A DNA stretch of 64,000 nt from Gnetum montanum (Eukaryota; Streptophyta; Gnetopsida; Gnetales; Gnetaceae). Made by a program: the position numbers and the translations under genes. Under the pieces are notes generated by a model, which searched no databases, had not been told where the DNA came from, and was given only the letters and a program-made list of their open reading frames with translations. Below, piece after piece: positions 23,340 through 33,398 of the stretch; position 1 is the stretch's first letter, and each line of letters starts with the position of its first letter. The DNA is taken from assembly GCA_015680685.1 (NCBI GenBank), contig MNCI01014444.1:43054-107053 (forward strand). The letters are read 5' to 3'.

Positions 23340-24146
23340 CGTTTTAATTGCACAAAGCTCTGCGTCAGATGCGAGAGAAAGGACAAAAATTTTTGAAACT
23401 TAAAAATTCACTAAAACTTTTTTCTTTTTGTATCTAGGCGTTTCAGAATTCCTTCATGTTTTTTTTTTTAAATTCATGTTTCACTGGAATTAAACCTTGT
23501 AGAAACACGCTTCTATCCTTGAAGTTCCATGTCAGATGTAGCAATTTTATTTTGCATTCACGGGTCGTGGTATTGTAAGCGGGCAAACTTTTGGAGTGAG
23601 TTGTAAACTTTTTCGACCTGTGGACAAGGTTGTTGATGAATGTTTCTGCGGAATCTGCCAAAAGTTTGGGATTGGAAAAGTTTCAGTTGCTCCGACGCGC
23701 GTAAAAATGCAGAGAGAGAGATTGAACACGCCGAATCTCTGCAATGCTCAAACAATAACAAACGAACAAATGGTTACACCTACCTCAGAGCGGATTATTA
23801 TGATATATTCAACACAAACAAACAGTATACACATCATATAAAATTCTTTCTCATTCACCTCAAGGACTCACGTTTGTTGCGTGGTCTCTGCTTTCCGATC
23901 TCGGCACGCTACTGTATCACACATTATTCGACACACGCTTGCTCATGTTCATTTCTGTCTCTTCCTGGAGCTGTTTCTTTCAGTTTTTCTCTATCTCTAT
24001 CTATCTGCGTCTCCGTATATATTGCCAAGTGCCTTCCACTTGTTCCAGATGATCTGTAGTTTCCTCCTCTCTTCCTCCTCTAATTTTTGGTTGGTCTTAA
24101 GCAAAGACGCAGCCAAAGCCAAAGCCTTTAATTTGTATGTGAAAGT
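23340..24146 (+). promoter_or_regulatory. GGP upstream region and probable 5' leader
   Basis: This region has markedly higher GC than the retroelement DNA and no convincing ORF conserved with a known family. A TATA-like TATATATT lies at 24016-24023, about 125 bases before the start codon, after a pyrimidine-rich CTCTATCTCTAT tract. The leader is rich in CTTCCTCCTC. No transcript start can be proven from sequence. Confidence 0.4.
24137..24142 (+). promoter_or_regulatory. Minimal start-stop upstream ORF (ATGTGA)
   Basis: An ATG directly followed by TGA ends four bases before the predicted GGP ATG at 24147. Such AUG-stop elements can stall or re-route ribosomes in plant leaders. Whether it is in the transcript depends on the real start site. 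Confidence 0.45.
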
Positions 24147-25097
24147 ATGAAAATGGAAGCAGCCAAGCCCCGCTTTGGAGTTCTGCAATGCGCTGTGGAT
24201 TCGGAGTACGTGAAGAAGAGATACGGAGGCTACTTCTCTCTCTATTCCAACTTGTTTTCCGATAATGCTGCTGCTGAAACTTGGGATGTGTACAGTGTTT
24301 GCCAAGGCCAATTTTCAGACGAGAAGAAGCTGCGCAAGTACCATGGCTTCATCATCACAGGCAGCTGCAGCGAAGCTCACGGCAACGATCCATGGATTTT
24401 ACGCCTCTGCAATTTCATCCACACCCTCTACAACTTGCGCATCCGTTTGCTTGGCATATGCTTTGGCCACCAGGTACTTAGTAAACTCAACTCCCTCTGA
24501 AATATAAAGCCAATGTATCCAAAAGCGAAGCCAACTGTGAGATGAAATCCAATGAATCCGGTCCAATATTATACTGCAGGTGCTGTGCAGAGCTCTGGGA
24601 GGGAAGACCGGCCGGTCGCCTGGAGGTTGGGACATAGGCCTCACCAAGGTCAAGCTCTCCGAGGGTCTGCAACAAAGATACCCCGCAATACGGATTCCCA
24701 ACGAAATTAGCATCATCGAAATTCATCAAGATCAGGTCCATATCCAGTAATTGACCCCTTCAATGGCTTACGTTATGGCTCTTGTGCAGATGCTTGGAGA
24801 TCGGAGACTGATCATAAATATTGATTGGCTTTTAATTGAATTGTACAGGTGTACAAGGTGCCAAGTGGGGCACAAGTTCTGGGTTCCTCGGACAAAACAA
24901 GGAGAGAAATGTTTGCCATGGGTCGTAACGTTCTGGGAATCCAAGGTCATCCCGAATACAGCAGCGACATTCTGTTCATCCTCCTCGACCGCGTGCTCGA
25001 CGAAATACAGCAGCGACATTCTGTTCAACCTCCTCGACTATTGGATACGGCGCCTCCCATATGGGTATACGAAAGCGGAATAGTGTACACAAAATAA
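24147..25097 (+). CDS. GGP: Gamma-glutamyl peptidase (class-I glutamine amidotransferase fold), exons 1-3; gene interrupted
   Basis: Exons 24147-24473, 24580-24735 and 24849 to about 25004 join in phase 0 at GT/AG sites (CCACCAG|GTACTT; CTGCAG|GTGCTG; GATCAG|GTCCAT; GTACAG|GTGTAC). The product starts KPRFGVLQCAVDSEYVKKRY and holds FIITGSCSEAHGNDPWI, the nucleophile elbow GICFGHQ (Cys near residue 105), GGWDIG, IHQDQ, and the His/Glu part of the triad in GIQGHPEY. In Arabidopsis these cytosolic enzymes remove gamma-Glu from glutathione conjugates (glucosinolate/camalexin routes) and degrade glutathione. A second ATG at 24153 has a better context. After LDRVLDE the frame runs into a 49-bp duplication and then retrotransposon sequence, with a stop at 25095-25097. 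The proper C-terminal exon lies 10 kb away at 35049. The copy is likely damaged unless splicing skips R5. Confidence 0.85.
24957..25037 (+). repeat. 49-bp offset duplication in GGP exon 3
   Basis: TACAGCAGCGACATTCTGTT starts at 24957 and again at 25006, followed in both by CA(T/A)CCTCCTCGAC. The 49-bp offset is not a multiple of three, so the second copy is read out of frame (QQRHSVQPPRL instead of SSDILFILLD). It sits just before the R5 boundary. Confidence 0.9.
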
Positions 25098-26547
25098 TAA
25101 AAATAATTTGAATCAAATTTTAAATTTTAGAAGGGTTTTGTTTGGATTATAACAAATTAAAAAAAACATAGTAAAATACCAAAATTGAAATTAAACATTT
25201 TTGCAGTTTTTTTTTGAAAGTAAACTATACAAAAGTAAAATTGAAATTAAATCAAAAATTTATATGGTCTTGAACATCTTCGTCCGTGGTGATGTTGTTG
25301 ACAACGGCAGCAACTATAAGGCATTGCCGTCAGTTGTTGCTGCCTGTTGCTTGCCTGGCTGCTCATGATTTGGGAGCCGCGATCCAAGATCTCCCTGCCA
25401 CCCGCCTACAGAAAATCTGAATCCCCTTTACGCCCAATCCAGAGAACACTAATCCAGCAACCAATGACCCTCTGGTTCCCTCCACCTGTTTTCTCCGTTT
25501 TGCTGATCGCTAATAGCACAGGCGGCAGCAAGCATCAAGATCACCGACATAGCAACAATGAGATCGGCTGTGCAATGGTGCAGCAACAGCAAGATCCAAC
25601 ATGCAGTAGAAGCCTGGTTGATCGGATGTGTCGCCCTCCCTCTTGCAAAGCATGGAACAATGGTGTAGATAACGACAACTCTGGCAGGCCAGGTTCCGGT
25701 CACCCCGTGGCTGAAAAATGTGCTGTGTGTGGCCCGATTAACTTCTGGATGGATGGAGTTCAGAGTTCAGAGGTGGTGTGAATGCCACGACGCAAGAAGA
25801 ACTTTTGCTATTGGAAGCTCAACGAATGAAGCAAGAGGTTGGATCCACAAGCAGTGTGAAAGAAGCTTGATTTTGGTTTGAATACCGTAACAAATTGTGT
25901 CAAGAACTTGGCTTGCTGTAATGGAATTGATGTGCATGCACTACTGAATCTGAAGATTCAGGGAGGTGGAGGAATGACAGGCTCCCCTGATTGGACGTGG
26001 ATTGGATCCCCCCTAAGAGTCATGCAACTGAAGACTAAAATTGGAGCTCCCTCTAGTCCGACCTCTTGCCAAAAAAACCCTAACCCTAAACCGTTTGTTT
26101 TTGTTAACTACCTTTGTCATGCCATGCCGAAAGCCACGTCGGAAAACTGAAAAATAAGCCTTAAGTTTTATGGTTTATGTCGAAATTTTATTTTATTTTT
26201 TTATTTTTTTAAGTACATGGTTTGACTAGCTATATGTAGCCATTTATATTATTTTATACCTTGGGTTTTGTACGATGTGAAATGCATAGAATAACAACTT
26301 TTGAAATAGAAAATCCATGGCACTTTTTGCTGGTAATAAGGATAAGCACAAAAAGGAACTGTGTAAATTCAAATACTATATGAACTCACGAGCATCTCAA
26401 TAGAAGTTTACACATCAAGTTGTAATTCTAGGGAACATTACCTCTACAACTCTATATCTAACCTTGCAACTAATTTAAAATGCAATTGTTATGTTATTAT
26501 TGTTGGTCAAAGCCCTATGCTTAGCATGGGTGAGGTTGGCCTCAACA
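25055..26547 (-). repeat. R5 3' LTR (left copy)
   Basis: It matches 33399-34921 along its length with small indels. Minus-strand start TGTTGAGGCC at 26547; TATA-like GGTATAAAATAATATAAATG (complement about 26243-26263). The short ORFs inside are not conserved between the copies. An AACCCTAACCCTAAACC stretch at about 26082-26100 is a telomere-like box only. Confidence 0.8.
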
Positions 26548-27548
26548 CTTAGCCCCCAAAACTACAGATTGCATGCAAGTTCATAAATCATAAAATTTTG
26601 AATGAGAATGCAACGGATGGGGAAACAAAACAATATGAAACTATAGTAAACTATAATGTTCTAAACTTGATCGAAATAACCAAATAATCGAAAGAGACAC
26701 CGACAAGGCCATCCAAACAACCATTAAAATCTAAATATATAATTTATTTTTATTTTAACTAAGGTCTATATATATAGTTAAGCTCTCATTCTCAATATTG
26801 TCACAAGGTAACAGTAAAAGTATGCAGGCTATTTTGAGCAAGCGACTTATACAAAACTTAATGAGGAGGATGAGCTAAAGCTCATGTTAGATCATAGTAA
26901 GCCACAATTTTCAGATTTTTCCTTGGGTCTCTCTCTCTCTCTCTCTTTTTATTGAAAAACTTAAATTTAAAAAGGGGAAACGGAGGTTAGGGTGAGGATT
27001 GCTATCAAACCCCATCACACTCAAGAACTTATTACAGTACCAACAAACATGGTCCTCACGTGTTTTTTTTTTCTTTTAAGGAAACTTTGCTCATGGTGTA
27101 CTTCATTCTTGGCCAATTAGCTACACTGCCAAAGAGCATGGTCCTTTTGGAAACTTTGCCCATGGTGCAGTTCAACCCTCGTGTATGTGTCTTTGATTGG
27201 TGGCATCATAGCAAGTCTCTTGGGTCGCTAAGGATTCTCAAGTAGAAATGAACACACTTCACCCCGTTGTTCACAGGATAGCCATGGATCATCATACTTG
27301 AGGGCTTAGGCTTATGAGAGAAAAGGATAGAATTTTCCAAGGTCACCTAGTAATTATGACTAACCACTCTCCAACATCACATATCCTACACTTACATGAT
27401 CATGATGATAACATGATAAGTTTGTATAAATCCAATGCTCCATAATCTAACATAACAAATAAACTGAAACCTTGAAACCAATTGGAAAGAGTTATAGTAT
27501 TTATAAAATATAAAACAGATTTTATAGCATTATATTATAGTAATAGTA
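26548..27548 (-). other. R5 3' noncoding region
   Basis: About 1 kb between the gap and the 3' LTR without a recognisable ORF. It holds the polypurine tract (complement 26548-26561) and a CT dinucleotide run (about 26930-26947). Confidence 0.6.
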
Positions 27549-28056
27549 NNNNNNNNNNNNNNNNNNNNNNNNNNNNNNNNNNNNNNNNNNNNNNNNNNNN
27601 NNNNNNNNNNNNNNNNNNNNNNNNNNNNNNNNNNNNNNNNNNNNNNNNNNNNNNNNNNNNNNNNNNNNNNNNNNNNNNNNNNNNNNNNNNNNNNNNNNNN
27701 NNNNNNNNNNNNNNNNNNNNNNNNNNNNNNNNNNNNNNNNNNNNNNNNNNNNNNNNNNNNNNNNNNNNNNNNNNNNNNNNNNNNNNNNNNNNNNNNNNNN
27801 NNNNNNNNNNNNNNNNNNNNNNNNNNNNNNNNNNNNNNNNNNNNNNNNNNNNNNNNNNNNNNNNNNNNNNNNNNNNNNNNNNNNNNNNNNNNNNNNNNNN
27901 NNNNNNNNNNNNNNNNNNNNNNNNNNNNNNNNNNNNNNNNNNNNNNNNNNNNNNNNNNNNNNNNNNNNNNNNNNNNNNNNNNNNNNNNNNNNNNNNNNNN
28001 NNNNNNNNNNNNNNNNNNNNNNNNNNNNNNNNNNNNNNNNNNNNNNNNNNNNNNNN
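27549..28056. other. Assembly gap, 508 N
   Basis: A run of N inside R5 that removes the C-terminal part of integrase. ORFs called across it are not real. Confidence 1.
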
Positions 28057-28870
28057 AACTTTTTAATCCCATCTAATATAATTTTGTTGGAAGACTCAGC
28101 CAAACCATTACCTTGTGGGTAATATTCGGTTATTGCCTTAACAATGATGTTATGGTCTCTAGCCCGATTTGTAAACTCTATGGAAATGAAGGCGAGTCCA
28201 TTATCAACTACTAAAGCATAAGGATAACCATATCTGGAGATTATATCATTTTCTAAGAAGCGAATGACCTCACGAGATGATGCAATTTTGGTTGCTTTCG
28301 CCTCTAACCAATGTGTGCAATAATCAGTGGCTGTCAAAATAAACTTATGTAGGGTGGTAGAAAAAGGATTGATCACTCCAATAAAATCTAAGGCCCATTA
28401 GGCAAATGGTCTTGTTTCTATTATAGGTTGTACTGGGGCTGAACTCTTGGAATCTTTATCTTTAAATATTTGGCATTGAACACACGTCTTAACTAGGTTA
28501 TAAGCATCATTAATCATAGTAGGCCAATAATAACCAGCCCTCACAATTTTATGAACTAATGAGCGGTATCCTATATGTCCTTCATCATGAAGTTGTTTTA
28601 TAGCATCATTAGCTTGCTCTTGGTTCAAACACTTAAGGTACATCCCTTGGAAATTTTTTCTAAATAATTCACCGCTTATTAAAGCAAATTTAGAACATTT
28701 TGATATTAAGAGATTTCTTTTATATCTAGGTAAATCTGAGGGACAACGATGGAAGGTTGAATAAAACTTGATATCCCCATACCATGGATCATACAACCGA
28801 TTGGGAGCAAATGGGATATCATTTTCTTCATTGATGGATAATATATGAAGAGGAATTGATTCTTTATCTA
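28057..28870 (-). pseudogene. R5 integrase (partial, ends in gap)
   Basis: Zinc-binding part: DEGHIGYRSLVHKIVRAGYY followed by WPTM and KTCVQCQIF (HHCC). Catalytic core: WALDFIGVINPF after one stop, ATDYCTHWLEAKA, GYPYALVVDNGLAFIS, and GNGLAESSNKIILDG, which supply the D, D and E positions. The wording matches Tat/Ogre-type integrases. One in-frame stop lies before WALDF (PFA-stop-WALDF). The frame continues from RNase H upstream; the C-terminal part is hidden by the gap. Confidence 0.8.
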
Positions 28871-29985
28871 TGGATGCATCCCAATTTTCTAAGGTTGAAG
28901 CATTAGCTATTAATTTAGCAAGATCATTCCCTTTAACTAACTTTGCTACCTTCCATTGAATATCATATTCTTGGAGCCTCATAACCCACTTAGCGCATTT
29001 CTCACTAGGATCTTGTAATTTGGCTAAAGCGATGGTGGTTGGATTAGTGACAATGACAAAGACTTTCGAGTTTAACAAGTAGTAGCAGAATTTCTTCAAG
29101 GATTTTATCACAGCATACAATTGCTTCTCTACAGGTGAGTATCTTAATTCTGCATCCTTTAAAGGTGCAGACATGAAAGCTATGGGTCTTTCACCTTGAT
29201 CGTTTATGTCTTGGGTTAAGATAGCAGCAATTGTAACATCACTAGAAAAGGAATATAAGTAGAAATCATTTTCATACCAAGGAGAAGCTAGGATAGGTGC
29301 ATCAATTATAGCTCCTTTAATAGCAAGAAACACATTCTTTCTATCATTTGTCCAATGCATATTACTATCTTTCTTAAGCATATCATTCAATGGTCTAACT
29401 AATTCAGCATAGATTGGGATAAATCGTCTAACAAAATTAATCTTACCAAAGAAAGCCCTTAGATCAGTCTTGGATAAAAGGTAAGGTACTTCTAAAATTG
29501 CATTTACTCACTCAGGATCAATCGCAATCCCCTCTTTGGTCACTATATGACCTAGAAATTTACCACTTTGAACACCAAAGATGGATTTCTTTGCATTTAA
29601 GGTGATGCCAAATTGTCTACATCTCATAAAAACATTTCTAAGGTCTTTAAGGTGTGTACCTCTATCTTTAGAGAAAACAATTAAGTCATCAAGGTAGATA
29701 ATAATACACTTTCTAATTAGGCCCTCAAAATTTTTGTCCATAGCTCTTTGGAAGGTAGAACCAACATTTATGAGGCCAAATGGCATTTTAGCGAATTAAA
29801 ATGTTCCCCACTTTGTTGTAAAAGCTGTCTTATATTGGTCCTTCTTATTCACTAAAATTTTGTTATATCCTGAATACCCATCCAAAAAGGAATACATTTG
29901 AGCACCATTCACAATTTGCAATAACTCCTCCATAAGAGGGAGTGGATAATTATCCTTGATGCAAGAAGTATTAAGGTTAGTGCAT
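28871..29985 (-). pseudogene. R5 reverse transcriptase (palm) and Ty3-type RNase H
   Basis: RT: CIKDNYPLPLMEELLQIV, YSFLDGYSGYNKI, MPFGLINVGSTFQRAM and the catalytic IIYLDDLIVFSKD with both Asp kept, then FGVQSGKFLGHIV. The fingers region before NTSCIKDNYPLP is missing. RNase H: APILASPWYENDFYLYSFSS then DVTIAAIL, and YSPVEKQLYAV. Its third acidic site, normally TDH, reads TNP, so this RNase H looks inactive, as in Tat elements that carry a second RNase H. RT, RNase H and integrase share one frame, which differs from the frame of gag-PR. Confidence 0.8.
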
Positions 29986-30039
29986 TATGCTTAAATCCCA
30001 AGCATTATGCTTAAAAGGGACATCCAAAGTGGTATCCAT

Positions 30040-30414
30040 CTAGGCTAGTGCATTATGAATATAATTTTCTTCCTTAGGTACATGTTCAATGGTTACACGT
30101 TTAAATTCTTTAATAAGTTCAAGAATGTAAGCTTTGTATGCTTTCCTGGTGATGTTTTTATCGTCAAAGATACCATTAGCTTGGTTCACTATCAGTTGAG
30201 AATCGCTATAGATTTTAAGTTTGGGCAAATCATAGTATTTAGCTAGTTTGATCCCATGAATTAGTGCTTCATACTTGACCATATTGTTGTTCATTGGTTG
30301 AGTGAAATTAATAGCTTTAAGAATAGAAGCTTCACCAAGAGGTATAAGCATTATTCCAGCTCCACATCCTTTCTTGGAAGAAGCACCATCCACTCTTAGT
30401 ATCCAAGTATTCAA
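30040..30414 (-). pseudogene. R5 additional (archaeal-type) RNase H placed before RT
   Basis: A 124-residue segment: ILRVDGASSKKGCGAGIML, VKYEALIHGIKLAKYYDLP, LKIYSDSQLIVNQANG, HVPKEENYIHNALA. The acidic sites D (RVDGAS), E (YEAL) and D (YSDSQ) are present; the last D, usually ADALA, is N (HNALA). It is the type of RNase H that Tat retrotransposons acquired in addition to their own. In typical Tat elements it lies between RNase H and integrase; here it follows PR and precedes RT, in frame with gag-PR. A tail like the usual one (DTTLDVPF) follows a stop. Confidence 0.8.
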
Positions 30415-31764
30415 GTTTGTAATATCTGAAAAATTGGCCCTTCGATCAAGGTAACAGTGATCATTATCAAATTTTGGTCCATATTCTAATATTTAATTAG
30501 TTAAAATCTCACTTATGTCTGTATCATTTCCTAGTGGTGATGGGTCACCGAAAAGAAAGGTTTTTCCATCATGTTGGTGATATGGAAAAATATCTTCATA
30601 CACCTTCTTGCATTCCCTAAAAGCTTAGTAGTATTGAGTGGAATATGTGTATGCAAAAGGATTTATGTATGTAGCCTCATCTATATCATCATTTAAGGAA
30701 TATTTGCCAAGTCCTAGTTCAACCACTCTAATGAAATGATTTTTGTTTTGATTTCCTTGAGATGTAGTTTGTTGATCGAAAGTTGTTACCACTTGCTTAT
30801 AAAAGGGTTCCCTAGGTATAATCATATATTCAGATTTTCCTTTAATTGAGATCAATACTTTTGAGAAATCAAACCTAAAGAATCCCCCAAACTTAGCTCC
30901 AAAAGTTCTAGATAAGAGCACACCATATGTGGGTGTCATGTCAACTACTAGGATATCTGTATAACATGTAAATATAGGGTATTGCTTAAGTTGTACCTTT
31001 GCTCCCTTTAATAATTCTACCATAGGTACGTTAGATCCATCAAGTTGAATGAAACTTTTAGTTTGTGGTATCATTTGTGCTCCTAAGGTGTTACAAATGT
31101 CAAGAGGCATAACACTAACAGTTGCACTGGAATCCATTAAACAGTTATGGACATTCTTTCCTAAAATAATAAAAGTGGTTAGAAAAGGAGGATGGTCCTT
31201 TTTGCTAGACATGGAATTATCCACGTTTTGTACTGATAATGTGTTAGGACTTTCTACAAAGTGAACTTGCCTTTCAGGAATTGGGGATTTTTTTCTTTGG
31301 GCTACGGGTATATGAACCATATCCCGAATCACTTCTTTCATTTCGTTAAAGTGTAGGAGGTCATACATCGAAATGTTGGCTTTAACTCTTTTTAAGTCCT
31401 CAACCAAATCATAATTCTTATGTTCATCTTTAGCTTCTTGTTGAGATGGAACTCTTCTAAGTATAGAAGGGGGGTTTGGTCGTTGTGGGGCAATTACTTG
31501 GGATGACCCAGATTGGTTGTTTGCATTGTTTTGACTAGGAACTCTTCTATTTGGAGGTGTATAAAAATTGTTCCTAGTTTGTTGTGTAGCATTCATAATG
31601 TCACTAATTTTGCGATAGCAAGTGTTGTGTGGGTTAGCGTCGCCTACTATAACTTGTTCTAATGAGGAAACCTCTTCATTTTCTATCTCATGAGGTACAT
31701 TAAGGACCATGATAGGGGTTTTTCTATTTTGTTGCCCTTGGGTATTGTCACCATACAATGCCAT
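30415..31764 (-). pseudogene. R5 protease and linker
   Basis: A 379-residue open segment (30625-31764) plus a linker to RNase H. The protease part holds CLMDSSATVSVMPLDICNTL (the family's DSGA loop with Gly changed to Ser) and YGVLLSRTFGAKFGG. The front part is Gln/Asn/Pro-rich and continues from gag. The linker reads YEDIFPYHQHDGKTFLFGD and DITNLNTW, with one or two stops. The changed active-site loop suggests no activity. Confidence 0.75.
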
Positions 31765-32937
31765 GAATTGAGGACAAGTCTTTTCGGAATATTACCTCGT
31801 ATTATGAAGACGACAATAATCATCGTTGATTAATACACTTGGTTTTTCTGGTTGTATAGGGCCTTTGTTATTGTTTCTCTTTAGCGCGACCACTTCATTA
31901 GATAGTTTTTGTAGTGAAGTGAGTATTTGGGTCATCTGATCTTGGATTTGGGTTGGTGGTTTAACAGAATTTGATGTCTCGTTTGGATTTATAATGGATT
32001 GAATCAAGGCTTTTGATTGGTCATCATTCAAACGAGTGTTGGATGGTAAGAATGAAGAGGACATGGGGCCTTGTGAGTAATTACTTAAAGGTTGAGTTGA
32101 TTGAAAAGGAGAAATAGCTTGAGGCATAACATTAGACATTTGAAAATTTGGTAGGAGTGGGTTTGATTTCATAGGGTTACTAACACGCATCATCCCGAAT
32201 TAGGTTTGGATGCTATTCATAAGGGTTATTTGCTCTAATTCCACAGTTTTTGACATTGCACCTTGTATTTCCATTATGTTGGGATCAGATTTGATAGCAT
32301 AAGTGAAGAATGGATCAATGGTAGAGAGATAGAAGTTGAGGATACCATCTGGTTGTGGTCGCATCTCATTTGGCACATAGGCAAGTTGATGAAGGAATCT
32401 AAGATTATAATCCCTAACATTTTCCCCAGGTAGCTTTCTTAAGTTGGTAAAGTTGCTTGATGTGATAGCAGGGCTTATAAATTTGTCAAATTGATTCAAA
32501 AACTTGTTTTTGAATTCTTGTCATGTATTAGTAGAGGCACCATGAAGCATTAAGAACCATTGGGTTGCTTTGGTCCTAAATGTTGTTACAAACACCCTAT
32601 ATGCCACATCATTATGTATAATGTTGTGGATCCCTAGTAAGATTTCAAAACATTGTATGTGTTGGCGGGCATCATTCGTAGGGGTTGTAGGATCGAAGAA
32701 CAGGTTTATGTTTTGAAGGGATTTTGGTATGTCATGGTAATTATGAAAGTTAAAAGGGTTTCTTACTAAGGGAGCCGGGGGTTGATGGGCTACCATCTTA
32801 GTCCGAGGTTTCTTAGGAATTGAACTTAGAAAAAGTGAAGCTCGTTGTTTTCTCAAAGTAAATTGACGAGTAGCTGGTTGACTAGGGGTAGGAGTATAAG
32901 TTCTTTGTTGAGATATTCCGTAAGAAAAGTCACTCAT
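31765..32937 (-). pseudogene. R5 gag with a few nonsense codons
   Basis: It starts MSDFSYGISQQRTYTPTPSQ at 32937. Capsid-like domain of the retrotransposon gag family: NINLFFDPTTPTNDARQHIQ, TKATQWFLMLHGAS, FKNKFLNQFDKFI, RKLPGENVRDYNLRFLHQLA. Then a Gln/Asn/Pro-rich tail ending DDYCRLHNTR, a remnant of a zinc knuckle. One frame throughout, interrupted at about 32521 (TGA where TGG would fit), near 32197 and near 31790. An N-terminal Arg/Lys-rich stretch could bind RNA. Confidence 0.8.
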
Positions 32938-33398
32938 AAAATGAAAAATAACAGGAAGTGTAAAATGCTAATAAACTGTGAAAATTAAAGAAAATAAAAT
33001 ATAAAAAAACATTTGAATGCTATTTTTTTATTAATTTTTTTAAAAGTAAAATTGAAATTACAAAATTTTAGAAAAGTAAATTAAAAGGAAAATAATTTAA
33101 ATCACCTCAATTAAATTTCAGAAAAACAAATTAACAAAAGGATTGCTAGAATATAATTTTGGAGATTTGAAAGTGCAACTAAAATAGAGCAGTAAAATTG
33201 AAAATAGGGAGGCAAAAACAAAAATCGACAGTAAAAAAATGATAATAATTTTTTTTTTAAAAAAATAGAAACATAAAAGGGAAAATAAAGAAAAGGTTGA
33301 GAAATTTCTCTCCTTCTAGCGTCAAAAAGGTGTTGATGCGTAAATTTTGGCCACATAAACACCTGTAAAAACTTATTTTAGGAGACTATTACCTAGGG
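32938..33398 (-). other. R5 leader between 5' LTR and gag
   Basis: About 460 bases of A/T-rich noncoding DNA. The primer site should lie at its right end (TGGGAGGCACCCTAGG on the minus strand), but this matches no tRNA end that I can name. Confidence 0.5.

Noticed and set aside
23596-24059. Overlapping ORFs upstream of GGP (81 and 139 codons)
   Set aside because: They overlap each other and opposite-strand ORFs, show no family features and fit a promoter/leader with low stop density.
24399-24741. Minus-strand ORFs across GGP exons 1 and 2
   Set aside because: Antisense shadows of the GC-rich exons.
25347-25781. 144-codon ORF in the left R5 LTR
   Set aside because: Not kept in the right LTR copy, where the frame is broken; noncoding LTR.
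26082-26104. AACCCTAACCCTAAACC, telomere-like
   Set aside because: Only about two and a half units inside an R5 LTR; the other LTR copy is degenerate there. It is a telo-box-like motif, not a telomere.
27482-28376. ORFs spanning the N run
   Set aside because: They are open only because N has no stop; only the integrase part outside the gap is supported.
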